43,518 bases of DNA from Tritrichomonas foetus. Taxonomy: Eukaryota > Parabasalia > Tritrichomonadida > Tritrichomonadidae. The first letter of the stretch is position 1. Each line of letters starts with the position of its first letter. The stretch is taken from NCBI GenBank assembly GCA_001839685.1, contig MLAK01000958.1, forward strand, positions 1-43,518, given 5' to 3'. Shown in pieces: positions 28,563 to 37,169 of the stretch. Position numbers and translations under genes: made by a program. The notes beneath the pieces are model-generated. The model ran no database searches, was not told the DNA's origin, and was given only the letters and a program-made list of their open reading frames with translations.

Positions 28563-29996
28563 ATGCTTGATAATCAAAACACCAAACAAATTCCAATAAA
28601 AAGGAGGAGGAGACCACAAGGAACAGGATTTCCAGCCAAGATTTTCACAATAGTTTCCATCATTGTCGTTCTTTGGCTTGGACTGACTGACAAAGGTCCC
28701 CTTTTACCACCATTTCCATCGAATTTCAACTCGTTCGACTGCCATTCAATCTCATTCGAATCATTCAAAGACCGCGCCGGCCAAATCGACTTCAAATTTA
28801 AGACATTGCCGTCTGTTGAATATCCGCCTGAATATCTTCCACATTTCCTCAAATTGACAGTTAAAACCGGTCCAACAACAATGCGATATTCCGGAGACCA
28901 GATTGAAAACATCACCCGCACTGAAAATATGATCCAATTTTCCATTGACCATACATGGGCAGGCGATTCTGAAATTACATCACAGTGTTTGAGTAATCCT
29001 CCTCAAACATTGAAAGGATACCTAAATGACATAAAAATCCATAAACCACAATACAGCACAAGCGATGATCCATTTCGCGACCAAGCAAAATTCCACGACG
29101 TTTGTCTCGAATTCGAAAAGTTCCTATACTTCGTCACAATAGCTGGTGATCGTCCTGCTGTCCCATTTGATGACACAAAGCTTCGTTTTGAAATGCTGAG
29201 GTGGCCGCTCGATGCTTATTTGAAACATAAATCCGTTTCAATGCAACAAAAAACTTGCTTCTTAGTTGCACCAATCGATAAGAAGAACTGGAAAGCGATT
29301 TTACTTACATTAATTCCGCTTTCTATATCGGTATCAAAGAATGAACCAAATGCGAATAATGCACTCTTCATATTTAGAAAAGAAGTTCAACCGGAAGCTA
29401 AAAATGTTCTTAATTTCCTCTCGCCGAATGAACCAGTGAAATTAGATAATATTATGTGTTTCCCCACATTACTGATGACTTCCACATATTCAAAAATGGA
29501 TGCGAATTTTGAAAGAATTAATGAAATGCTGAATTTGGATTTAGATCCAATTCGCGAGAAGATGCCGAAATCTGTGATGATTTCGAGGAAAATTATTATT
29601 TGTGAAAGTTTGTTTGATCTTTTGGAAGAGGAACTCAAGAAAAAGTTCGATTGCGCAGTTTATAAACTTTCTAATGATATGAGTATTCAGGATGCTGCAA
29701 AAATGGTCAGTTCAGCAAATATATTTATCGCTGACCATATAGCTAACATGATTTATACAATTTGGATGTCATCTGGACAGTCTACACTCATTGATGCAAC
29801 AAGTAAAGACTATTCTTGCAATCCATGGGCCAAAAAACTGACACAAAAGATTGGTGTTGGCTATGTTTCCATCAACGGTCAAGAAAAATGTCAATGTGAT
29901 AACTTTAAGTGCTACATGACTAAGGAACCATCACAGGCAATGGACGTTGATGTGAATAAGATTATTAGTGAGGTTAAAGCGATCTTAAATCAATGA
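28563..29996 (+). CDS. Type II membrane glycosyltransferase, GT61-like (DUF563)
   Basis: A 477-residue protein. A short basic cytosolic N-terminus (KRRRRPQ) is followed by a single membrane anchor, IFTIVSIIVVLWLGL (about 27-41), and a long lumenal part, the typical Golgi glycosyltransferase layout. The C-terminal half has SRKIIICESLFDLLEEELKK, then MSIQDAAKMVSSANIFIADH and MIYTIWMSSGQSTLIDA, matching the GT61/DUF563 pattern (EQI-x-L-x-S-A-x-x-x-x-G-x-HGA ... P-x-x-x-x-IEI). The canonical HGA is here DHIAN, so the active site deviates. GT61 enzymes transfer sugars such as GlcNAc or xylose to glycoproteins. Several Cys near the end (CQCDNFKC) may form disulphides. Substrate unknown. Confidence 0.68.
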   Translation: MLDNQNTKQIPIKRRRRPQGTGFPAKIFTIVSIIVVLWLGLTDKGPLLPPFPSNFNSFDCHSISFESFKDRAGQIDFKFKTLPSVEYPPEYLPHFLKLTVKTGPTTMRYSGDQIENITRTENMIQFSIDHTWAGDSEITSQCLSNPPQTLKGYLNDIKIHKPQYSTSDDPFRDQAKFHDVCLEFEKFLYFVTIAGDRPAVPFDDTKLRFEMLRWPLDAYLKHKSVSMQQKTCFLVAPIDKKNWKAILLTLIPLSISVSKNEPNANNALFIFRKEVQPEAKNVLNFLSPNEPVKLDNIMCFPTLLMTSTYSKMDANFERINEMLNLDLDPIREKMPKSVMISRKIIICESLFDLLEEELKKKFDCAVYKLSNDMSIQDAAKMVSSANIFIADHIANMIYTIWMSSGQSTLIDATSKDYSCNPWAKKLTQKIGVGYVSINGQEKCQCDNFKCYMTKEPSQAMDVDVNKIISEVKAILNQ

Positions 29997-30235
29997 TCAA
30001 ACTATACTGAAACACAGACATAAGAATGTATTTTAACTAAAACTATAAAATGTGATTGTATTTTATCAATAAATATTCCATTTATATCTCTATTTGTATA
30101 TTCATCTGATAATTAATAAGAAAAAAAAATATTAAGAGCGAATAGAATTAAAAAAGATTGAAGAAAATCATAAAGAGTAAAGAAAATTATTGAGAGAGAA
30201 GTGGATTTTTCTTTTTTCTTATTTATAAAACACTT
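29997..30235. other. Spacer between convergent genes
   Basis: Short AT-rich 3' flanks, no feature. Confidence 0.35.
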
Positions 30236-31414
30236 TTAAATTCGAACATCATAAACGTTGGCCATTTGTTCAAGGCGGTTGTTCATTCTACCAATCTCTT
30301 GATAGATTTTCTCAACTTTCATAGCAGAGCGTGCATGCTTGCCAACAGCTGTAGAAACTGCTTCAATAATACGATGTTCTTCGATATCAGTACAATCTTC
30401 AATGGCAGCAGCAGCAGAAATAACAGCATTAAGTTGTTCTTCAAGTTTTCTTATTCTTGCATTACCTTCAGCAGCTAAACCATTGTTCTTTTGGTTAAGC
30501 TTTCTTACCTTTTCATTCAAACCTTCGTTTGCACGTAAAAGAGAAAGTTCTCTTTCTTGAAGTTCATTATCTTTCTCTTTCATTGCACTGAATCTTGCAA
30601 GATTCTTCCTTTCAATTTCTCTGACGCGCCCACGAACGATATTGCATTGTTGTGATGCATCAACTCGTGCTTTACTTCTTTCTTGAATAGATTTTTCACT
30701 CAATGAAGAAAGTGTGGATTCTGCTCGTCCTTTCAAACGCTTCAATTTTCTTTCAAGTGATTCCAGTTGATCAGTCTTAGTTGAAACTAAGTCATCATTT
30801 GTAGATTTAAGGTCAACTAATTTCCTTGTGATTTCACCTAATTGAGCATCAATTGTTCGATGAGCATCATGATTTTGAGATTCGAAATCAAGAGCAAATT
30901 TGTTCCATTGATCAGAATCCTCTTGTTGCTTCTTAATTTCTTCATCGAAAACTTCCTTTTGAATTTGGCAAAGATTCGCCCATTTTGCATGAATGTATTC
31001 CAAATCTTTGAGATGCTCTGGATCAGCTTCAACTTGAATTTTGGCTGTTTCGCGGTAAAGGTTTTGATCTAAAGACATGTGATATTCGGTACTAGGGACA
31101 TAAGAGTGCGAATATGGAAGCAACCTGAAAATTTCTGATTGTAATTGACGAACCTGAAAGCGAAGTTGTGCATTTTTGAGTTCCATGATAAGAGCTTCTT
31201 CTCTTGTACGTAGAATCTGTAAATGTCCTTTACTAAGAATTTTCTTCAGTTTCATCAGTTCGTGACATTTCATAATCGCCTCTTCGTCGAGCTTTACAGC
31301 GGTTTCCCATAAAGCTCCTAATCCATCTATTTTGTAGAGCATTTCTTCTTTCTCGGCAGCAAATGATTGTTCGGTTGCCTCGAAATATCCATCAAAATCA
31401 TTTTCGATCTCCAT
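30236..31414 (-). CDS. Coiled-coil protein, probably cytoskeletal or flagellar
   Basis: A 392-residue protein, charged and almost fully helical, with heptad-like spacing over about 15-115 and 140-385. Between the two coils is a short non-helical stretch, LLPYSHSYVPSTEYHMSLDQ (about 98-117), that would be the best motif for searching homologues. Conserved-looking parts include RARSAMKVEKIYQEIGRMNN-like sequence at the C-terminus. No motor, kinase or membrane segment is seen. The composition resembles axonemal or basal-body coiled-coil proteins, but I cannot name a family. Confidence 0.78.
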   Translation of the reverse strand: MEIENDFDGYFEATEQSFAAEKEEMLYKIDGLGALWETAVKLDEEAIMKCHELMKLKKILSKGHLQILRTREEALIMELKNAQLRFQVRQLQSEIFRLLPYSHSYVPSTEYHMSLDQNLYRETAKIQVEADPEHLKDLEYIHAKWANLCQIQKEVFDEEIKKQQEDSDQWNKFALDFESQNHDAHRTIDAQLGEITRKLVDLKSTNDDLVSTKTDQLESLERKLKRLKGRAESTLSSLSEKSIQERSKARVDASQQCNIVRGRVREIERKNLARFSAMKEKDNELQERELSLLRANEGLNEKVRKLNQKNNGLAAEGNARIRKLEEQLNAVISAAAAIEDCTDIEEHRIIEAVSTAVGKHARSAMKVEKIYQEIGRMNNRLEQMANVYDVRI

Positions 31415-32093
31415 TTTTGATATTTAAATTCTAAAATTCTTAAACGTACATACTATTTTTATATCACATTGCAAAACCAAATATACATTGAATCAATAAT
31501 TATATCAAAAAAAAGAAATTTCTTCACTTTACGATCTCCTTGGGAGAAAAGGTTTACGAGTTTCTTTGATTTATTTAATTGTATACATTTGATATAATGC
31601 AGAGAAATGATGAATTAAAAGAAGATCAACATTCACAAATGCATGACGATAAATTCGAAAATCATTCAAATCTTCATAGAGAAGGATAAATCATATATTC
31701 AAAAAGTTATATGTCATTTTTTCCACAAAATGATGAAAAGAATAATAAATGGAGAATTATCTTTGAATTATCTGCATATTATATAATGAATATGACAGAT
31801 AGTGATAAGAGAGAAGTCATTTACTATTGAATCATAACATACTATTTTCATTATGAAATACCGATAACTCAAGAACAAAAATGTGATTTAACAAACCGAA
31901 TTTGAAGGAATGAAATTCAATAAGTTAACAGCTCAGAAATCAAAATTTTCCTTGTATTTTTTTTCTAAGGTTTATGTAACTTTGTTTATACAACTTCATA
32001 GAATTGAGGCACATTTTGAAATAGAAATCGATTTGTCAAATGATAAACTCAAAAATTGTGTGGTTAAATGTCAGGGGCTCTTTTAAAATTTTG
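31415..32093. other. Intergenic spacer upstream of the coiled-coil gene
   Basis: AT-rich spacer of about 0.68 kb that ends at repeat copy 3. No gene or RNA is seen. Confidence 0.4.
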
Positions 32094-32101
32094 AGTTAAA
32101 G
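32094..32101. repeat. 8-bp target site duplication, left side, copy 3
   Basis: AGTTAAAG precedes the element and is repeated at 33351-33358. Confidence 0.9.
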
Positions 32102-33350
32102 AGATGTATACAAACTAACTAGCTCTAGATGTAGAAGACTATTGAGAGATCTAAATGAATAATTNTTGATATTATTGTCATCTAAAAATTATTTAATTGT
32201 AATCATATTAATAATATATAAATATTATAATTTAAAAATCAAGATACAGAGAAAACCAAATCCAAAAAAAAATTGTGAGAAAAAAATAAACCCCACAGAA
32301 ATTTCTGAGAATTATTGAGATAAAAAGTGATTTTATANCATTAATATCTTGATTATTTCTTATCATAAATCGTGCTTTTTATTATCATATGACCCTCCAT
32401 CGAAAATTATAATGTTTTCCAAAATACAAAAATGAAGTATAAAAAAAATATTAATAATTTTGCTATAAATAAAAAAAATTTAGGCATCAATGAGAAGATT
32501 ACGAATGTTTTGCCATCTAAATGGCGAGTCATCAGAAAATTCACTTGACATCGAGTCTGGAAAAAAACATATTGGATTCCATTTTTCCCATTGCAATGTT
32601 CGGAAACACTCTGAATTCTGTGAATCCGAAAAAGACATTTCTGGTTCTTCTACAAGTTGATTTGACTGAAGGTAATTGAAAATTCTATTTTTGTGAAATG
32701 AAAAGCTTTCATTTTTGTCTGTGATTTCTTCATTGAAAATTAAATCTTTTACCCATCTAACATTAATTCAACTGTAGCTTGAGAATGTGCTGTTGAGGAC
32801 TGCCAGTCTATTTTCTTCATATACTAAAATTTTATGACAAAAAAGATTTCAATACATTCATATATGTCAAATGGAAATTGAATTAATTCAACATCACTGA
32901 GTTAAAACTATCAAAATTTTCGCGATTTTTAATTAAAAATCGATAGAAGAAGTGTAAATAGAATTATGGGAAGCAGTATTATAATCTTTGTGATTCTTGG
33001 AAAAAAAGCTTCTCACAATTTTTTTTTAGGCTTCCTCCAAAATCGCTCTTTTTTCGGTTTAATTGTTGCAAAATTTCAAAACTATGAATAAATATGGCTC
33101 ATAACTATAAAAAATAGATTTAACAATTGACTGACAGCTGTTCACCCGAAAACTGAAACAATAGCTTCTTCAGAATCATTTTCAAAATATTTTTGAATTC
33201 GGCCATTTGCGAAGTTTGCGATAAGGGAAATTTTCGTCATTCTTTTAGCTATTTGGGTTTTGATTTTTGACTGATGGTATTAAGTAATACTGATGATAAG
33301 GATCATTTTAGTGATTTCGTACGTTAAGACTATTTGGTTTGTATACTTCT
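32102..33350. mobile_element. Non-autonomous DNA transposon, copy 3 (1249 bp, longer central block)
   Basis: Same ends and orientation as copies 1 and 2, with one mismatch in the right terminus (GTATACTTCT instead of GTATACATCT) and scattered substitutions, so it is older or less constrained. It is flanked by a perfect 8-bp duplication, AGTTAAAG. The 36-nt centre of the other copies is replaced by 189 nt (32588-32776), which exactly accounts for the length difference of 153. N bases are at about 32165 and 32338. The right end lies 53 bp before the phosphofructokinase ATG. Confidence 0.92.
32480..32820 (-). pseudogene. Longer coding remnant in copy 3, one frameshift
   Basis: Read on the minus strand it starts at the same MKKIDWQSSTAHSQ as the other copies and continues ATVELMLDG to a stop. 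One nucleotide away, another frame continues with normal protein composition (VKDLIFNEEITDKNES, then SFSDSQNSECFRTLQWEKW and SSEFSDDSPFRWQNIRNLL) to TAA at 32480-32482. Total length is about 113 codons with a single frameshift. The rest of the 189-nt block is coding-like, whereas copies 1 and 2 lost it. I do not recognise the family; it could be part of a transposase or accessory gene, or a captured host gene. Confidence 0.55.
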
Positions 33351-33403
33351 AGTTAAAGCTAGAATTTGAATGTGATCACATCTATCACAGAATTTATTGT
33401 ACA
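33351..33403 (+). promoter_or_regulatory. Core promoter of the phosphofructokinase gene, next to a transposon end
   Basis: Only 53 bp lie between transposon copy 3 and the ATG, and 8 of these are the target duplication. TCACATCTATCACAG (about 33376-33390) offers two initiator-like TCAC sites. Any upstream control elements must lie within or beyond the transposon. Confidence 0.45.
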
Positions 33404-34381
33404 ATGTTGAAAAACATAGGTATTCTTACCAGCGGTGGAGATAATGCTGGACTCAACGCGGTCATTCGTGCTGTTACACGTACAGGTTTAAATCGAAATG
33501 TAAACGTTTTAGGTGTTCGTCGAGGCTACAGAGGATTGATAGAAGGGCAAATATTTCCATTAACATCACGCAGTGTTGCTGGGACACTTGGAAATGGTGG
33601 AACATGGTTAGGTACAGCACGCCTTCCAGAATGGACACAGCCAAAAGTTCGTCGTGAAGCAATTCGAAATATGAATCGTGCAAACATGGAGGGGCTTATC
33701 GTCGTTGGTGGAAATGGATCATTAACAGGTGCCTATAATTTATATCAAGATGGCTTTCCTGTAATTGGAATTCCCGGCTCAATTGATGATGATGTAAATG
33801 GAACAGAAGTATGCCTAGGTGTTGATACTGCATTAAATATCATCATTGAAGCAATTGATAGGATTAGAGATTGTGCATCTTCAATTCAACGTGCTTTCGT
33901 TGTAGAAGTGATGGGACGTGACTGTGGAGCACTTGCCTTGATGGCAGCATCAGCGACAGGCGCAGAAGTATGTTTAATTCCCGAAATTGATCCACCACCA
34001 ATGGAGAAAATAGCTGAGGTGTTAACAGCTGCTTACACGAAAGGAAAATCACACGCAATTTGTGTCGTAGCTGAAGGCTGGAAACCTGGTGCATCTGCAC
34101 TCGTGAAATACTTGCAGGATAACCAAGACAAGACTGGATTTGATGTGAGACCGACCGTTTTGGGTTACACTCAGCGTGGTGGAGCCCCAACCTACAGAGA
34201 TAGATACTACGGATCGATGATGGGTGCTGCGGCGTGTCAAGCGCTTTTAGATGGTGAAACAGGAAAAATGGTGAGCATTGTGGATGGACAAGTGAAGCTT
34301 ATTCCTCTTGAAAATGTGGTGGGAAAACTGAAACCGATAAGTGAACAACTATTCACTCTCTATCGAGAACTAGATGTCTAA
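33404..34381 (+). CDS. PFK: Phosphofructokinase, short bacterial type
   Basis: A 325-residue enzyme of the length of bacterial ATP-type phosphofructokinase, similar to it along the whole sequence. Motifs: GILTSGGDNAGLNAVIR (6-22), GGTWLGTAR (65-73), VVGGNGSLTGA (100-110), PGSIDDDVNGT (124-134), FVVEVMGRDCG (165-175) and VLGYTQRGGAP. It phosphorylates fructose 6-phosphate in glycolysis. At the two positions that distinguish donors (E. coli Gly104 and Gly124) it has Gly, as in ATP enzymes, although trichomonads are known for pyrophosphate-dependent activity. The Mg-binding Asp103 of E. coli is Asn (GGNGS) and Asn of TIDND is Asp (SIDDD), an apparent exchange. The stop overlaps TAAA, the trichomonad polyadenylation signal. 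Confidence 0.94.
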   Translation: MLKNIGILTSGGDNAGLNAVIRAVTRTGLNRNVNVLGVRRGYRGLIEGQIFPLTSRSVAGTLGNGGTWLGTARLPEWTQPKVRREAIRNMNRANMEGLIVVGGNGSLTGAYNLYQDGFPVIGIPGSIDDDVNGTEVCLGVDTALNIIIEAIDRIRDCASSIQRAFVVEVMGRDCGALALMAASATGAEVCLIPEIDPPPMEKIAEVLTAAYTKGKSHAICVVAEGWKPGASALVKYLQDNQDKTGFDVRPTVLGYTQRGGAPTYRDRYYGSMMGAAACQALLDGETGKMVSIVDGQVKLIPLENVVGKLKPISEQLFTLYRELDV

Positions 34382-34990
34382 AATCACTTCATTAGAAATT
34401 TTTTTGAATTTTCTTTTTGATTCATTGGTTTTTCATGTATTTATTTTATATGAACTATAAATCGATCTGATTAAATAGAATTGTATTGATAGAAACAAAA
34501 CCAAAATTCGAAGTGAAAAAAAACATGATCATTTTGAATAATCAAGAAAGCATCTTGATTTTTGTGAGGTGAATACGTTTTAATTTGATTCATAATTCTT
34601 TATTTATATATTAATAGTCAACGTGAAATAAAGTTGACTTTAAATAATTCATTTGTCTCAAAAATATGATGCTAATGATATTTAACGAATATACTGAATC
34701 TATTCAATGATATAACAGATAGTCAATTTATCGAGATTTTGGATTTTTCAGATTGATGATCATCAATCCTATAACAAGCATATAAATCTATTTTCATATA
34801 ATTTCAAACCCAGTATGTATGAGAAAACATCGAGGAAGCTTTCCCAAAAATTTTTTGGCTCGACAGCATATTTTGAATAATATTGAAACATTTCAATGTG
34901 AAACGATCATTTTCGTCTGGAAGTACAACGATAAAATTTTATATTTCCATTGAAAAAGTAAACTTTTACATTTTGTTGATTGTCGAGAGA
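34382..34990. other. Intergenic region upstream of the transporter gene
   Basis: AT-rich spacer. ATCATTTTCG around 34903-34912 is an initiator-like site about 80 nt before the ATG at 34991, with no other ATG between them. The open frame starting at a TTG at 34883 has no ATG of its own and is not used. Confidence 0.45.
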
Positions 34991-36379
34991 ATGAATGATC
35001 CATCAATACCGTTGATGTCATCGTCTTACGATGATGTTCAGCCTAATGAAGGCATTGGTTTCCAAATAAGAAGATTTGTGATTTTCACAATTGTTTGTTT
35101 ATGTGATCTAATTGTTTATTTTCAAAGGGCCTGCCCAACTGTTGTTGGTGATGAAATGGCACATTCTTATGGAGTTGATGTCTCCAAGTTGGGCATTTTT
35201 TCATCAATGTTTTATTATCCTTATGCAATTCTTCAACCATTTGCCGGACTCCTGGCAGATGTCATTGAGCCATCATATTTAATAACAGGCTTTGGACTTT
35301 TGGCAGCATTGGGTGCAGTTATTTGTGGCTTGAGCAATAATTTAGTTGTTGGTTGCATTGGTCGATTTCTAGTAGGTGTTGGGTCAGCTCCAATTTATTG
35401 TCCAGCCAATAGAACAACGATGAACTGGTATCCATTAAAGTATTATTCAAAAATGACAGGATTATATGTTTTCCTTGCTGGATGTGGAGCTCTGCTTGCA
35501 CAAACGCCGCTTGCACTTTTAGCTGAAGCGATTGGATGGAGATGGTGTTTTCACACCGTTGCTATTGTTGAAGCCGCTTTATCATTAATGACTTTATTAT
35601 TCGTACGAGGAAATCCAGTGGCTTTTGGTTATAATCCTGTAAATCCATCTTTATCACGAGATGTTTCCACGCTTAGTTTTTCTGAAAAATTACACAAATT
35701 AGGATCAAATTTAAAAGATGTAATTTCTTTTCCTTCTTTTTGGTTTGTCGCTTTCTATTCATTTTTCAGTAGTGGGGCTTTTTATAACGTAAATGGAAGT
35801 TGGGGCTGTCAATATTTAATGGATGTATTTGATTTATCAAAAGTTACCTCTTGTAATGTTTTGATTTCACTTTCCGTTGGTACTAATCTTGGTTCCTTAG
35901 GCTTTCCTTTCTTTTCTGAATTGATACATTCGAAAAAATGGACTGTTGTGATTGCAACAGTTATTTCTATATTAAGTTGTGTTCCATTTGTCTTCTTTCC
36001 ACACGTTTTGGAAGTTTGGTCATTGAGTTTATTATTTGGAATTTTCTCGTTGACAACAACATCACTTGCAACAACTGCTTATCCAATGTTGACTGAATAT
36101 TTCCATCCATCAACCGCAGGTACAGCAACAGGTTGTGTGAATAGTTTTGCTTTCTTATCATCAATTCCATTCATGCCTATAACTGGATTGGTCTTAGATC
36201 ATTATGGATCAGTGCCAGGAACTGAAAAATATGCAGAAGCTGGATACAGATATGGTTTATGGGTGTTTAACTTATTGGCACTTATTGCTGCATTACTATT
36301 TATTATTGTAGCTAAAGATCCATTTGGTGTACCTTATAGATTAGAAAATGAAGTTCAAACAATGTCAGCATTTCAATGA
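34991..36379 (+). CDS. Major facilitator superfamily transporter
   Basis: A 462-residue membrane protein starting at the first ATG (MNDPSIPLMSSSYDD). About twelve hydrophobic segments are recognisable, beginning with VIFTIVCLCDLIVYFQRACP and ending with LWVFNLLALIAALLFIIVA. After the second segment, FAGLLADVIEPSYLI corresponds to MFS motif A (G-x-x-x-D), and FLVGVGSAPIYCPANR to helix 4. The loop RGNPVAFGYNP sits in the middle, between the two bundles. The layout resembles bacterial-type anion or nucleoside/sugar MFS carriers, but the substrate cannot be read. It is probably located in the plasma membrane or a vesicle membrane. A lateral-transfer origin is possible but not shown. Confidence 0.88.
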   Translation: MNDPSIPLMSSSYDDVQPNEGIGFQIRRFVIFTIVCLCDLIVYFQRACPTVVGDEMAHSYGVDVSKLGIFSSMFYYPYAILQPFAGLLADVIEPSYLITGFGLLAALGAVICGLSNNLVVGCIGRFLVGVGSAPIYCPANRTTMNWYPLKYYSKMTGLYVFLAGCGALLAQTPLALLAEAIGWRWCFHTVAIVEAALSLMTLLFVRGNPVAFGYNPVNPSLSRDVSTLSFSEKLHKLGSNLKDVISFPSFWFVAFYSFFSSGAFYNVNGSWGCQYLMDVFDLSKVTSCNVLISLSVGTNLGSLGFPFFSELIHSKKWTVVIATVISILSCVPFVFFPHVLEVWSLSLLFGIFSLTTTSLATTAYPMLTEYFHPSTAGTATGCVNSFAFLSSIPFMPITGLVLDHYGSVPGTEKYAEAGYRYGLWVFNLLALIAALLFIIVAKDPFGVPYRLENEVQTMSAFQ

Positions 36380-36441
36380 AAATATCATGTGTATTTCCGA
36401 CTTTGAATTTTAGCTCATATTATCTAAATATAGTCTATCCA

Positions 36442-36526
<85 letters not shown>

Positions 36527-37160
36527 TTACTGTTATTTATCATTTATTTTTGATTCGAGATAAATATTCTCATATTTCTTGCGCCTATGCCCCAAATTTT
36601 GGGGAAGCAACAATCATAGACAGATTAACTATTATTCCTACGTTTATATAGAATTAGTATTAGGTGATATCATAAATGCTGTAATATATTTTTTTCGAGA
36701 ATGAAAATAAAATATAAGATGAGGTATTTTTTATGAAATAATATGGGAAATTGAAGATGTAATCATGCTTTCACAATTGAACAATTCAACTTTGTCTCAT
36801 TGACTCCCAATATAGGTCTTTGTTTTGATGAAACTCTTTCACAATTGGATTCATATTTTTAGTTATTCAAATAAATACCTATTGTATAAATTTTCGTTTT
36901 GAAACAATGTTCAATACAAATTGATTGGTGTGATTTCACCATTGTTTTCTTTCACATAATTTTAGAATGATCAAAATTGATGATCCATGATTTTTTGAGT
37001 TATTGAAACAAAATAAAATTATTAACGTGATTGTGCTTTCCAAGATGATCTCAAAACTATCAATAGAAAATTCTTTTAAAACTCAATTTTGACTTTTTGA
37101 GTTCCTCAAGATTTTCATAAATTTCTTTGTTTTCAAAATTTCTATAAATTTGTATCCAAA
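36380..37160. other. Intergenic region with microsatellite
   Basis: AT-rich spacer of 0.79 kb with the T/GT tract listed separately. The frame at 36376-36651 is a poly-Phe/Val-Cys translation of this tract and not a gene. A TCATTCT initiator is at its end. Confidence 0.5.
36445..36521. repeat. Microsatellite: about 49 T followed by (GT)14
   Basis: A homopolymer T run (36445-36493) passes directly into fourteen GT units (36494-36521). Lengths are as printed; such tracts are often misassembled. Confidence 0.9.
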
Positions 37161-37167
37161 TCATTCT
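37161..37167 (+). promoter_or_regulatory. Initiator-like element (TCATTCT)
   Basis: TCATTCT fits the trichomonad initiator. The presumed +1 A at 37163 is only 7 nt before the ATG of the copine gene, a typically short trichomonad leader. Confidence 0.5.
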
Positions 37168-37169
37168 CA

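Noticed and set aside
28458..28619. N-terminal extension of the Gln/Asn-rich protein
   Set aside because: Hydrophobic, overlaps the start of the divergent glycosyltransferase gene, and the Met at 28457 begins the typical low-complexity sequence.
34883..34990. N-terminal extension of the MFS protein
   Set aside because: The frame begins with TTG, has no ATG before 34991, and the residues are not typical of a transporter N-terminus; an initiator-like site at about 34905 lies inside it.
36376..36651. 91-codon frame with poly-Phe and Val-Cys repeats
   Set aside because: It is the translation of a T/GT microsatellite.
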